In this document: one piece after another, positions 46,022 through 57,383 of the stretch | How the letters are laid out: every line of letters starts with the position of its first letter | Numbering within the stretch: the stretch's first letter is position 1 | Source of the DNA: Stereocaulon alpinum | Lineage: Eukaryota > Ascomycota > Lecanoromycetes > Lecanorales > Stereocaulaceae | Reading direction: 5' to 3' | DNA: 64,000 nt | Assembly: GCA_018257865.1 (NCBI GenBank) | Contig: JAEUBA010000023.1 | Location: 310,001 to 374,000, forward strand | The notes under the pieces: model-generated | What the model saw: only the letters and a program-made list of their open reading frames with translations | What the model was told of the DNA's origin: nothing | Databases searched by the model: none | Program-made: the position numbers and the translations under genes

Positions 46022-48023
46022 TTAAGAAACTCGGCGTGAAGATTCGACAATCTGTGACGCCAGCATGAGACAGGTGCTAAAGTGGTTGGATTGAGTTTCC
46101 AGACTATCTGCTGGCGAAACTTGCCCTGGCAGGAAATCCATCGCTTGGCCGTGCGCTTCCTGACTGGATCTGATAGGCTCTTTCTGCATTGACAGTCTTG
46201 ACTCTTTTCCTCCCACCACGAGATGCATCCCATTCCTCATACGCAGGACAAACAATTCCGTCAACGCAAGCTCTTGACCAATACAGTTTCTAGGTCCAAA
46301 TTCAAACGGTGTCCACGCGTTCTTGATGAGGTGTAGAGGATGGGATTCGGGGACAAGCCAACGATCAGGAAGAAACTCTTCTACTTTCGGCCAATAAAGA
46401 GGGTTATTGTGAAGGCCGTGGTGATTGTTCCACACGAGACAATGCTCTGTAGGACATCTGCGCCCCTCGGAGTCTGTCAACTCATAGCCTCGTCGCCCGG
46501 CACGGGGGGATGTGACCACGGGAAACAGACGAACTATTTCTCTGATTGTTGCAAGAGTGTAGGGGAGTTGATTCAATAAATGTGGCTGAGAAGCTACTAA
46601 ATCTGGCGCACGTTCGATATCCGTTCCTAGAACATTTTCATGCTCCTCACGGAGCTTTCGTAGCATAGACGGATTCCTAGAAAGCAAAATGTAGGAGTAG
46701 CAAACGGTTGTGGCTATTGTATCATGACCGCCGAAGATGAAAAGCTTCAGTTGGCTCATGGCGATTTCCCTAAAGGTGAAATCGATTCCCTAGACGGGCT
46801 CTCCATGAGGAAGCTCAGCCGAATAGCCCTTGAGCGCAAGGTCGACAATGATCTTACTTCCCGACTTATTGTTCTTACTAGTATACCTCTTCTGCAGCTG
46901 ATTTGTGATATATCGGTCCATGCGCCGAGTATTGTACCATTGATATATTGGCCGTAGCCGATCGAGCCGGTCGAAGGAATTGGGCTCGGTGCCAAATACA
47001 CACCATCGTATCTGGTCGCGTAGTGCAGCTGTCAAATCATTGTGTCGGAATAACTTCGCTCCGCACTCCGCGATTAGCGGCTTGGCGCCAACTCCTAGAT
47101 AAAACACCATAGCTTAGCTAGCTAGATTCAATCAATCCCCAGTTTACCAAGCCTAATAGACACCCTGCTAATCAGGTTGTCCGGGGCAGGTAATAGGGGA
47201 TCAAGCTACCTACTAATCGGTACTACCTAGCAAGAGGGTGTACCGACACATTGTATGCTCGCTGGCTGTTCAAGCGGGCATCTCTAAGGTTGTGTCCACA
47301 TCTCTCGCCATATCAGGCTTACATGACGCCAAACCCTTACAATGCGACTTTGCCAATAACATCCATAATAACGTTGATGATTGCCTCATCCAGAGAGAAC
47401 ATTGCTCGGTTCTCAGCGTGCTTTCGTAAAATATTGCGTAATATCATGACTTCCTCCATCATACTCAGTACCAGTGTCATCATGTGATTTGCACTGAAAC
47501 CAGGATTGAATGTCTTCCTCCAAATCTTCCATGCTTGACCTTCGATAGAGACCAAGTCATGCCCTCCGGTAACTGGTTGCATGAACTTGCGTATCCCAGG
47601 ATGCTTTGAAAGCGGGCTATCCTGTTGATTGAACTGTGCTACCATTTTTGGTGATGTGACAATTAGAACTGGCTCAGCAAAAGGCCAGGAATCGAAATAG
47701 TAGGTGGGGCCAAGATCTGGGTATCGACGTCGAATCTGGTCCGGGAGGTAATGGGCTTGAATATCACCAGGGAGATTGCCCGCGAGATTTATGGCTAGGG
47801 GCAGATGACCCAGGATTGGATGATAGGGCGGAATTGGCTGAAATTTTTAACTCTGTCCACGTAGACTTTCATACGGGGAGCGCTCACCAGACCTTGCGTT
47901 TGAAGACGCCGGAGGAACCGCCGTACCGTGTAAAGCTTTACAGAAAGATGATAAGACCAATGACACCGAACGTAAACAGAGCCTTAACAAATGGAGTTGT
48001 GCTCTCGATAGGAAGAAAAGCCA
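46022..48023 (-). pseudogene. Cytochrome P450, decayed and split by an insertion
   Basis: Read on the minus strand, a P450 is visible from an N-terminal hydrophobic segment (ATG at 48023: LFTFGVIGLIIFL) through PPYHPILGHLPLAINLAG, PTYYFDSWPFAEPVLIVTSP and WRKTFNPGFSANHM. The I-helix (LFIFGGHDTIATTVCYS), the ExxR (TIREIVRLFP) and the haem loop (FEFGPRNCIGQELALTE, with the Cys thiolate) follow. One normal intron lies at 47284-47340. Three lesions are visible: a TAA right after the N-terminal anchor that simple introns do not fix, a 206-bp insertion (47043-47248), and an in-frame TAG at 46790-46792 between GEPV and GIDFTFRE. The catalytic core itself is intact, so inactivation may be fairly recent. 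It is divergent from the second P450 relic. Confidence 0.8.
47043..47248. mobile_element. 206-bp MITE-like insertion in the P450 pseudogene
   Basis: The insert begins TGTCGG and ends CCGACA (6-bp terminal inverted repeats, with weaker similarity further in). It is flanked on both sides by CATTG (47038-47042 and 47249-47253), a 5-bp target-site duplication. Removing the insert and one CATTG restores the P450 reading SQRAYN-DLTAALRDQIRW without a gap. There is no ORF inside, as expected for a small non-autonomous element. A long intron is the alternative, but no GT-AG pair gives as clean a join. Confidence 0.65.
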
Positions 48024-48515
48024 TAGTGGACAGATATCTGGTAGCTGTTGCAATGAAAGACCGATATTCGTGAAAAAATTACCAGTAAGGGAACTGCTCC
48101 TCTTTACGATCACGAAGAACACATTAGCACCAATCTTAGCCAAGTCATCCACAGAGTATGATTCACCGAGTAGCCAACAACATTGGGGCAGAATCAACGT
48201 GAGTGATCAGCCGTCGTGGCTGGTTTACAGCCTTCACATGTCGCTTCGGATATCTGCCGTAAAGATCGCCGTCGCCTACTACTGTAATATTTCGGATTGC
48301 TTCCAGCTGGTCGTATTCTTGGATCTCACTCGAGGCGATTGGGATCAGGTTCAAGGATCATCTCGGCCTATACTATGTCTAGAGAAGTGTGCAATGATTC
48401 TGCAGTCTATCGGAGATGGCGGTAGGTTCGCGTTTGTCATCTCGCTCTCGAGGATGCGTTCTGAGCTTATCGTCAACGCTGGCCAGGAGGTACTTTGGGC
48501 CGGGTTTAACACCAA
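48024..48515. other. Region between divergent P450 relics
   Basis: Both strands have partly open frames (for example 48070-48519 plus and 48163-48354 minus), probably remnants of the 5' parts of the P450 genes or of another gene. I could not assign any of it. Confidence 0.35.
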
Positions 48516-49412
48516 TTGAGTCAGATCTGGCGCGCACAATCACACCTTATGATCGACGTAGCTGGCAGCTGCTTTTCGATATCCACACGTTTTGAGCAGA
48601 GAGATGCACTCTTCAAGGGAACAAGATTATTCAATAGCCTTGAAGTGTACTTCGACACACATAGAGAGCAAAGACTAGGCGCGGCTTGGTCTGTCCAGAC
48701 ATTCGAGGAAGAGATGAGACATCTGGGTACTGGCAATAGCGAGATAGCGACAATGATCATGACACCATATTGGGGGTAAGCTTCAAATTTAGACGTATGC
48801 TGACAGGCTCTTCCTTAGGTTCAATAACAATACGCGTAAGGCAAGCTTCTAGATGTTGGCTTACCGCCTCCATAACCCAACTCTTATACCTCTCATCCGC
48901 GATGAGAGTGCTCCCGCATTCATCGACGGGGGGCCTAATGATCAACTATGTCACTTCTTCCTGCCCTCACCTCACTGGTATATGGGTCGAAACACTTCAG
49001 CGTGCCAGCTCTTCCGCCTTTGTTCGCTGCATCACCGGAGACAACATTGTCAAAGGTAGTTGCTAGGCAAAGGGAAGCGTTTGATGATCACATATCGCCA
49101 AATCAATTTCAATGAACCCTGTTTGGGGAAGATATCGGTTCGTTCGACGCCGTGCGGTTCGTGGATAGCAAGCCTTTTGGCGGAGGCCGGACACCCCGGC
49201 GCTTTGTTGCACAACAGACTTTTCTGACTTTCATTGCTATGCTACTCCACCACTACGATATTGAATTGTCTGAACAACAACGATTTCCTAAGGCAGACGA
49301 GGGTACACCAGTGCTTGGGGTCATGGAGACTTTGGATGAGGTGACCTTTAGGATCAGACATAGAGGAACGTGCCACTTATGTGTAGTTGGCTCTTCCGAG
49401 AGCATTCGATAA
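48516..49412 (+). pseudogene. Second cytochrome P450 (CYP7/CYP8-like fungal type), C-terminal half, decayed
   Basis: The pieces are in order on the plus strand. GAAWSVQTFEEEMRHLGTGN is followed by TMIMTPYWG, then a good intron (GTAAGC at 48777, acceptor CCTTAG), then FNNTRKASF with TAG instead of the expected Trp. MLAYRLHNPTLIPLIRDESA comes next, then a frameshift at a G6 run near 48930, SCPHLTGIWVETLQRASSSA, GDNIVKG, and in another frame LLGKGKRLMITYRQINFNE. A further frameshift leads to FGEDIGSFDAVRFVDSKPF. The haem loop reads FGGGRTPRRFVAQQ, so the cysteine that binds haem iron (normally in CPGR) is missing. The tail (GVMETLDEVTFRIR) is typical. The gene cannot make an active P450. Its N-terminal half was not recognised. 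Confidence 0.75.
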
Positions 49413-50252
49413 TTCCATAATTGGATAAGATTGCCAATGTACGAATCTCTGAGAGCGTGCGATGAAGTCTAGTATTCCCGTGTCAGTGCCCGTAGTATTG
49501 CATTAGGTTAAAATCAAAGTCTGGTCTTTCAGTAATCTTAATCGGTACACATTGTTTATATGTTCCTTCTCATTAAGCTGTACACTGAAGTCTATTTTCC
49601 AGGTCCTACGCCTTGTATCAAGCGACCATTAATGCGTCCACATATCCAACTGTGGAAATAACCCATTAGGGAGTGAAAGACCAGGTATCAATAATCCAGC
49701 AAGATGACAATGACATGGCAGCCGCGCTCCGCAAAGAAGACTCCCATGCGTTACCGCGACATCACTACAGATTCAAAGGTGCGAACAAGATTCCCCATTT
49801 CGACCGAGCGCACCTCAGATATTTCCTCAATCGAGTACAACATTACAAGCAAAATTCATACATTGTACGTTCCAGATATTCTTGCACTTGATACTGCCTA
49901 TACTAACAGGTCATAGATGGCAGACATCATGTGACAGTGGATGAACCAGGCGGCAGTAGGTGGCAGTGGGGATGGCGAGAAGACCCCCAACAACAACAAT
50001 AAATCCCCTGCCGGTCATGGTACGTATCACCTTCATTTTCGTCACTGGTCGGGTCTCGGTATCCATTGTGGAGCAATGGCTGTGGCTTCCTACCCCAAAC
50101 ATGCCTCATTACCCTTCCTTCCATCCATGAAGAGGGTCGCTAAGCCCAGGATGTGCGCAGGGTAGATGGGGATCACCCTGGTGCTGGTAGGAGAGCACTC
50201 CCTTGTCATAAATTTGCAACCGCTGACTGTTCACACAGACGACTGATGTAAA
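49413..50252. other. Intergenic or undefined
   Basis: No supported gene. An ATG frame at 49941 (MNQAAVGGSGDGEKTPNNNN) could be the first exon of the zinc-knuckle-like gene that follows, joined at a GTACGT donor (50020), but the later acceptor is unclear. Confidence 0.3.
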
Positions 50253-50543
50253 GTGTGCGGCAAGCACAAAGGTGAGCACAAAGAGCTTAACGTATGCAGA
50301 CGATGCGGGGAAAAGCAACCTGGTAAGTGCCATCGATATAGCTACTATTGCAGGTCAACGTCGCACTGGCCGCAAAATTGCCCACAGAAGATTGAGAAAT
50401 TTCGCGCGCGTATGGAGAACATTCAAGTGAAGGAAGATCTGATCCAAGGTCAATTGCGTGCATGCGTACAGGGCAAGAGAGGACGCCGACAAAAGCAGGA
50501 TAAGCGCATACTCGAACGCTGTCAACGACATCGGCCTTGTTGA
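50253..50543 (+). CDS. Possible small zinc-knuckle-like protein (exon)
   Basis: An open frame of 96 codons with no ATG of its own. It has a Cys-rich start VCGKHKGEHKELNVCRRCGE, then KQPGKCHRYSYYCRSTSHWP and QNCPQK, resembling a CCHC knuckle with altered spacing. A basic helical tail follows (KIEKFRARMENIQVKEDL, GKRGRRQKQDKR). It would need an upstream exon. The opposite strand has an ORF with a signal-peptide-like start over the same DNA, so the coding strand is not certain. I name no function. Confidence 0.3.
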   Translation: MCGKHKGEHKELNVCRRCGEKQPGKCHRYSYYCRSTSHWPQNCPQKIEKFRARMENIQVKEDLIQGQLRACVQGKRGRRQKQDKRILERCQRHRPC

Positions 50544-51101
50544 AAACAAAGCAATTGAGCGTTAGGTGGCATACGGAGGGGTTGAGAAGCGTGGCAAGGA
50601 GGCGGGTTGTGACTATTCTAGAGTTGTGACTATTCTGGTGGTGATTTTGGCGGCGGGCGTTCTCGAAAGCCTGCTGGTGGTCCTTCCACTCGTGTTGAAA
50701 CACCCACGAAGACGGCTTCAGCAAGGATAGCGGTGAGCAAACGCTGCCAGATCACAGCAGGAAGGGTGACTATGAGCACGATGACCAGGCGGAACCAGAC
50801 GATGACAAGGAGCTGCAAGATTGATCTATCTTTGAGGTGCATTCATGGCATCAAGACGCCCCCATCGCCTCTACATCCGGAATTATATCGGGCTCTAGGA
50901 GCTCGTCCTGCATCCATCGCAGGTTCGGGCAGACATAGGTGACTTTCCATCTCTGAGATAGCAATACAATATCCTTCTCTTATGTCATGCATCGAATCCA
51001 GGTTGAGAGCAAGGAGTGACTGTCCAATTCCATTGCGAAGAATATGGAGCTGGTCGAGACTCAATGCCCACAATGTAGCTCCCACAAACTCCTATCATCA
51101 T
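50544..51101. other. Intergenic
   Basis: No supported gene; 3' region of ATP11. Confidence 0.4.
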
Positions 51102-52097
51102 TCATGTTATCTTCTCCGCCTCCTCTAGCAACTCTTCCACCTTGAAACCGCCGTCCCCTTGGCTGAACTGCTCAAGCAGCTTCTTCCGCTCCACCTTTTC
51201 CTCTCCACCGTAGAACTTCTGTAGACACATTAACAGCCACTTCCCCTCATCCACCGTGATGCCCCTTCCATCCACCACAGTCCCTTGCAAAAGTATCAAC
51301 CCTTTCGGATCCGCAAGATCCAGATGATGCGTAACAGTCGTATGTGGCTGCGCATACTCCCCTCTAAGCTTGTATTCTGCGAGGTGCGTAAACAATACGG
51401 TTGTTGTTGTAGGTGAAGGGAATGTCCACTGCAGGAAATGAATCTCTGCACCCTGTCCTTCTCTTGGTAGTGGAAGTATGAATTGGGGATGCCGCCGCGC
51501 TGTGGCTTCGATGCGATGATAGGTGGATTGAGGGATGATGGCGCAGAGTGATTGCGAATCTGCGGCGTGACGGAGTCGCCATATATATTCTATCTCTTTC
51601 TGAGGGAGCTCGAGAGTCTTGGGGATGTCGATGTAGGATGAGAGAGTCTTGATGCCTGGTGGATTAGCTGTTTTGCTCGATGGAATGGGCTGGGAACGGG
51701 GGGAAGCAGCCGAAGGTTGGATGGGTTGGGGCGGAGGTGGAGGAGGTGGGAATGCTGATGTCGACGACGTTCGTGATGTAGGGTTTGATGCTAGAGTCCT
51801 CTTTCGCTCATTCCTGATCTTCTCTTGATAGACTGCTTTCAGCTCATCGACGTTCTTGAGGCCTTCTCTGCACATTTTGTTAGGTTCGCGATCTTATGTG
51901 AGCGAAGTTGCTACTCACTCTTGCGCCTTTTGCTGCAACTTGTCCCTGTACTTCTCGATCACCCTGTCAGGCTCTCGATGCGTCACCAAGAAGCGCACAT
52001 CGTGGACCTGTGCCCATCGTCTTTGCGTGCCTCTCAGATACAGAGAGGGTCCACTTCCGATGGCATGACGGAGAGTAGGAAGTCTGAACGTGGCCAT
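51102..52097 (-). CDS. ATP11: ATP11-type assembly chaperone of mitochondrial F1-ATPase
   Basis: Two minus-strand exons (51919-52097 and 51102-51867) joined through a 51-bp intron give 314 aa. The start MATFRLPTLRHAIGSGPSLY with Arg and few acids is a good mitochondrial presequence. A helical region (REPDRVIEKYRDKLQQKAQE, then EGLKNVDELKAVYQEKIR) and a Pro/Ser linker with a Pro run follow. The ATP11 domain comes next: IKTLSSYIDIPKTLELP, EIEYIWRLRHA, HPQFILPLPREGQGAEIHFL, HHLDLADPKGLILLQG. Atp11 binds free F1 beta subunits in the matrix and prevents their aggregation before assembly. An in-frame upstream ATG (52217) was rejected because it removes the targeting start. Confidence 0.93.
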
Positions 52098-52433
52098 TCC
52101 ACCACAAACCGTACTCCTACAACGAAACACCACCGCAAGAAGCTCAATATAATGACAGTAATGGTCGACGAGTGTAGAGCTATCAGAGCTGGAGAAGACA
52201 TCTGACAGCATTCCCAATCAAGCTAGCGCGATCTCTTCTTTACCTCGGACGTTCCGCTGCCGTCAATCCTTGGTCCCCACCCCCGCAAACGCCGGCAGCG
52301 ACTTCATGGTGCGCTATCCATGGCCAGAACACGTCCCCTTTCCCTCCCCCCTGGGCTCTTACGATCACTCATACAGCTATACGCCACAATTCTGCAAGCA
52401 ACTTTGGCCAATTGAAGACGTCTCTAAGCCACA
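52098..52433. promoter_or_regulatory. Divergent promoter region (ATP11- / CoA ligase+)
   Basis: 336 bp shared by two head-to-head genes. It is pyrimidine-rich on the + strand near 52320-52350. No defined element is seen. Confidence 0.45.
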
Positions 52434-54252
52434 ATGCCTACGGAATCACTCTATCCCAAAGTCAATGTACCAAATACAGATCTCTGGACGTTCCTCTTTG
52501 AGCGTAATGACAGACCGTTCCCAGACAACAAGAGTGGGTCACATACTGATTGACCCGGGCATTCAGCTGACAAACTTTAGTAATCTACAGGGATGCCGAT
52601 ACAAGCAGATACTACACCTACGAGCAGGTCAAGAGCACAGCCATTGACTTTGGAAAGGGCCTCAGATCGCAATGGGAATGGAACAAGGGAGACGTCCTGG
52701 CACTCTTCACGCCCAATTGTATCGACACGCCAGCAATAATATGGGGCACCCATTGGGCCGGCGGGATCGTCTCTCCAGCCAATCCAGGCTATACTGCAGA
52801 CGAATTGGCTTTTCAATTGAAAGACTCAGGCGCAAAGGCATTGGTCACACAGAAGCCGTTCCTGAAGATCGCGAAGGAAGCTGCTCAGCAAGCCGGGATC
52901 CCGGCGAACAGGATCATACTCATAGGCGATGAGAGGGACGAGTCATTTGTCTTCAAGCATTTCTCCTCGATACGGCCGATCTCGAAGAACCAGAGATACC
53001 GGAGAGTTAAGATGAATCCGAAGGAGGACCTTGCGTTTCTGGTATACTCTTCAGGTACGACAGGGCATCCGAAGGGCGTAATGTTGTCTCATGAGAACAT
53101 TGTGTCGAATATCCTGATGCTAAATGCTGGCGAGGCCGGCAACCTGACTTGGAATGGCGGTATTGATGGCAAAGGCGACAATATCTTGGCATTTCTACCG
53201 TTCTTTCACATTTATGGTAGGTCAACGCTCCTGTCATTCGATCATATGCCTTGTTAACAACGTGACAGGTTTGACGTGCTTGATACACCAAAGCCTCTAC
53301 GCCGGTCTCACACTCGTTGTCATGCCAAAATTCGAAATCGAGAAATTCTGCTCCATAATTCAAAATCACAAAATCACCTTCGCATACGTCGTGCCTCCGG
53401 TCATCCTCCTCCTCGGTAAACATCCCATCATTGACAAGTACGATCTCAGTAGCCTCCGCATGTTGAACTCGGGGGCGGCGCCTCTAACACAAGAGCTGGT
53501 GGAAGCGGTATACAAGCGATTGAAAGTGCCCATTAAGCAAGGCTACGGTCTCAGCGAGACAAGCCCTACCACACATACACAGGCAAGTCTTCTCTGTCTT
53601 GGACTGCCACAACGAATGTGCGACTAATCTGCGACAGCCATGGGAACTCTGGGACAAGACTATCGGCTCAGTAGGCACCCTCCTCCCCAACCAGACAGCA
53701 AAATACATGTCGCCAGAGGAGAAGGAACTTCCAATCGGTCAGACAGGTGAACTCTGGATCAAAGGTCCAAACATCTTCAGAGGCTACCACAACAACCCCG
53801 AAGGTACTAAGAATGCCCTCACCTCGGATGGATACTTCAAGACGGGTGACGTTGGTCATCAGGACAAAGACGGCAATTTCTACATCACGGATCGAGTGAA
53901 GGAATTGATCAAATACAAAGGATTCCAGGTACCGCCTGCAGAATTGGAAGGACTATTGATAAGCCACCCAATGGTCAATGATGTTGCAGTTATCGGTGTC
54001 TATAACAAGGATCAAGCGACGGAAGTGCCAAGGGCGTATATCGTGCCGAAGCCCAGCGTTGAAGGGAGTTCGAAGACGGCAGAGGATATCATGAGATGGT
54101 TACAGGCGAAGGTGGCCAATCACAAGAGGCTAAGAGGCGGTGTGAGGTTTGTGGATGCGGTGCCCAAGAGCGCGAGTGGTAAGATTTTGAGGAGATTGTT
54201 GAAGGTTCAGGCACAGGAGGAAGAGGAGAAGGGTATGAAGGCTAAGCTGTGA
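52434..54252 (+). CDS. Acyl-CoA synthetase / 4-coumarate-CoA ligase-like adenylating enzyme
   Basis: Four exons (52434-52533, 52581-53216, 53269-53582, 53638-54252) encode 554 aa. The acceptor at 52580 was chosen over the nearer AG at 52590 because it yields NKIIYRDADTSRYYTYEQVK. The ANL superfamily motifs are complete: LVYSSGTTGHPKGVM (P-loop), GYGLSETSP, GYFKTGDVGHQDKDGNFYIT, DRVKELIKYKGFQVPPAELE and the C-terminal SASGKILRRLL with its catalytic Lys. It would activate a carboxylic acid with ATP and load it on CoA. The third intron uses a GCAAGT donor (53583), a genuine GC-AG intron. The last residues are KAKL, not a standard SKL-type ending; weak peroxisomal targeting is possible but unproven. 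Confidence 0.93.
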
Positions 54253-57200
54253 CTGTTTTATGGAGTAAGTTTTAAGACCTCGTTGTACTGCATCGATAGA
54301 CTGAGAGATCCTATATACCTCCAATGATGCGTACCTTCAAACAGAAAGCGCCTTGCTCAATACACGATTATATAGTACGCATCTGATCACGGAGAGAGTG
54401 CCGTGCAAGCTACCGAGTGAGATTAGCTCTGAGACTGCTGCTAGTGCTGACCCTTCGTCTTCTTGCATGGCCTCTCACTTCGTTGTCCCTCCCATGGCTC
54501 TTTACGTCATCGAAACCGTCTCACTCGTTCTCATTCATTGTTTTATTACGTTTTCTAGATGGCAAACTCGAGCCTTGGCCCTTGCGCAGGTGTCGTGCGT
54601 TTGCTATATTGTTGCCAGCAGCCACATCTTGTCCTTTCTGGTACGAGACATACATCCTATTGTATATTGTGATTACGTATGTCGAAATGATACGTGTATC
54701 TCGCACATGCTACGAAGCCTCAATCGAGCAAACGCCGCAAGTTTGACAATCAGTCGTAGCGTACTTGATATCACTGTACTAGCCAGTCATACATCTGATC
54801 ACCGCATTGCCCAGGGTGAACGACAAAGAAAACATGACCCTTAAGGCCAAATCTCCATCATTGGTTAGGGGAGAGCCCTTGAGCGATGCGTTTTGAAGTC
54901 GAATATCAGAAAGGTACTCAAGCGCACACTATTCTGTCGACATTGGGAGCAGGAGAAATGAGACCTGAGACTTGACTCGCAGTTGGGCAGGAAAGGCTTC
55001 CGTTATCATCAAACGTAGAAGCTTGAGCGTTGTCTGTCATCGATATGGAGAGTCCTGACCAAGTCTCCCCAGGCCTTGCTGTCAAGAACCCCAATCTGAA
55101 GAACTGCGGTGTAGCTGGTATGAAGTAGCAGACCGCCGCACCGGCTGCTTCTCCTTGTCAGGCTTGAAGTTGGCCTTCCATCCGGATATGCACACTACCC
55201 TTTCTTGCATTGGTGTTGCCCGCTTCAGTGACCAGCCTTAGCAGAGCCTTTCAAACACCCTTGAGTAGGGCTGACCCTCCTGGTGTTGTCCGTATTTTGA
55301 TACGGGCTTTTACCAGCGTTGCGTCCCGATTCTAGTATTTCGGTGTTCTCAGACCAAGTCTTCTAACCATTTGCAGTTGTACTGTGACTGTCAGCGGCGC
55401 CTCAAGTTGGCTCATAAACGCTGCAAGCAAATTCATGCCTTGCTTCTCCAAATTTCGACGATCACGCCTGCCCGATTATGTGGCCGCTGAGGCGCCAGGA
55501 TAGGAGTAGCATTGCTTCGCGTACAGCAAAAGCTGGGCCATTGATCTGTTTCTGATGGACGGTGAGTCAGAGAACGAAGATTCGGGGACCAATCGATCTA
55601 TGTCTCGCATCCAGCATCTTGCGATGAAATTCAACAATGAATTAAAAAGGAAGATATGCCTAACAGTATTCATACGGTGCGATTGAAGAGCGCTATCAGA
55701 GACGCCATCTGTCGCAGTCTGAAAAGCCTGATGTTTCATGAACACACCCTACCGTCCACCACCTGGTGGGCCAGTTATTGGAGATTCAAGCTAAGTATAC
55801 TTCTAAAGGTCGGTCGACGTCGTTGTCCGTAGAGGTATGCCAGCTCGGAACACCGACAAAAGCTCAAAGAACGATGGCGGTATTTGCGGTATGCAATGAT
55901 TCAACTACACAGGGATCGTCGCAGTAACAGACAGATCGCATTTCAAGTGCTCACTCCAGTACGGTGCGTCAGCCACATAATGTGACAAGTAAGGTTAGGA
56001 CAATCCCGTGTAGGAGCTTAGCTGAAGAAGTCCATTCAAGTTCGCTCCTGGACTCGATACTACTTTTGAGCAAACCTCGCTCAAGTTGCATAACGAGATA
56101 GAAGTACATGGCTAGGCAAGAACCACAAAGCGATGATTAGAACTATGGCATCAGCATTCTGTGGGCCTTAGGCAGTCTCATTGCTGTCAATTCGCCAAGC
56201 GTAACCCAATGGACGCAAGGCGTTTTCGCGTGTCCCTTTTCATGAGTCGCGGACATGGTCATCGGGGTAGTAGCGGGACATAGCTGGTGTCATCCGAACT
56301 GATACTATGTCCAAGGGATTACCATGCAGATCCTACGGAAATCTACCTCTACTGGGCAACTGTGGTTTCGTACTTCTGGAACTTTGCAACACGCTCTTCG
56401 CGCACATTGCTTTTTGCTCCATGATACCATCTCAATTTACAATGCAAGGTGACTCATTTCAACCGTAAGAGATATTATCAGGCTCTTTTCCCTCTTGCAA
56501 AGCAGAACGTGGTACTGCTTGAGACAATCGATACGCGGTCCAAACACCGTTGTTTGTTTGCCGTCAGCACTTGCATCCGACGGAGATTGTTCAATTCGAA
56601 TGAGGATAAGATCGCGGCTGATGGGAAGTTATTGGACTGAACTTGGTCATATTGCGGATTTCCTAACATATTTCTGATAAGCTCTACTCGTTAAAGCTGT
56701 CTCTTTATCTGTTGTCCTTTACAATTCGGGCTGCGCAGCTCGGTAGTGCCGAGCTCATCAGGTTGTGGAGAAGGAACTTCCCTGTTCCACTTGACTTTAT
56801 TCGAGAGTCATGAACTAGAATATTGACTTTGCAGCGCCCCATTATCAATGAGTTGGCTATTAGTTTAAATCTAGACAGGTTTGCACATCGTCTGCGGAAG
56901 TGGACCTCAATCAATCTTGTTCCTCATCTGTACTGAAATATAACACGGGCAAATAAGCTTCCAGCTACATGCATAGTACGTATATATCTGGTAGCTCTAT
57001 GGAGCGGCGTTATACGTAATACTTGAGCTACAGTATTGATATCAATGTACACAAGACTTGCTTCAACACTTACTGGACACCAGATCTCGTGGACCTTCAG
57101 ACAATCACTACGTCACACGCAGTTGGAAAGGTTTGTGAGAATTGGTTAGATACACAGCCCGGGTTCATGTCTTGCGGATATATAGAGTCATGTCAGCACA

Positions 57201-57383
57201 ACAAGGTGCGACAGGATATGCGCAGGATTAACATCGGCAGGAGAGGATGGTGTAACACGCCAAATTCGGTTACGGAGTCAGGACCCGTATCATTGATGCA
57301 TATTCTAAAATTGGGTACCATAGTCTGCGTGGTTGAAAGTGTTGCTGATTGCGCAAAGAGCAAAGTTGTAGGCGTGGGCGATC
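54253..57383. other. Intergenic, 3.1 kb, gene-poor
   Basis: No ORF here has a recognisable domain or splice structure; the longest (54353-54844) looks random. Composition is mixed, with no repeat I can recognise. It may contain old transposon debris. Confidence 0.45.

Noticed and set aside
52591..52600. Acceptor at 52590 for intron 1 of the CoA ligase
   Set aside because: It breaks the frame or removes IIYR, whereas the acceptor at 52580 gives NKIIYRDADTSRYY in phase.
54353..54844. 163-codon plus ORF
   Set aside because: No ATG-supported domain, overlapping open frames and no conserved residues recognised.
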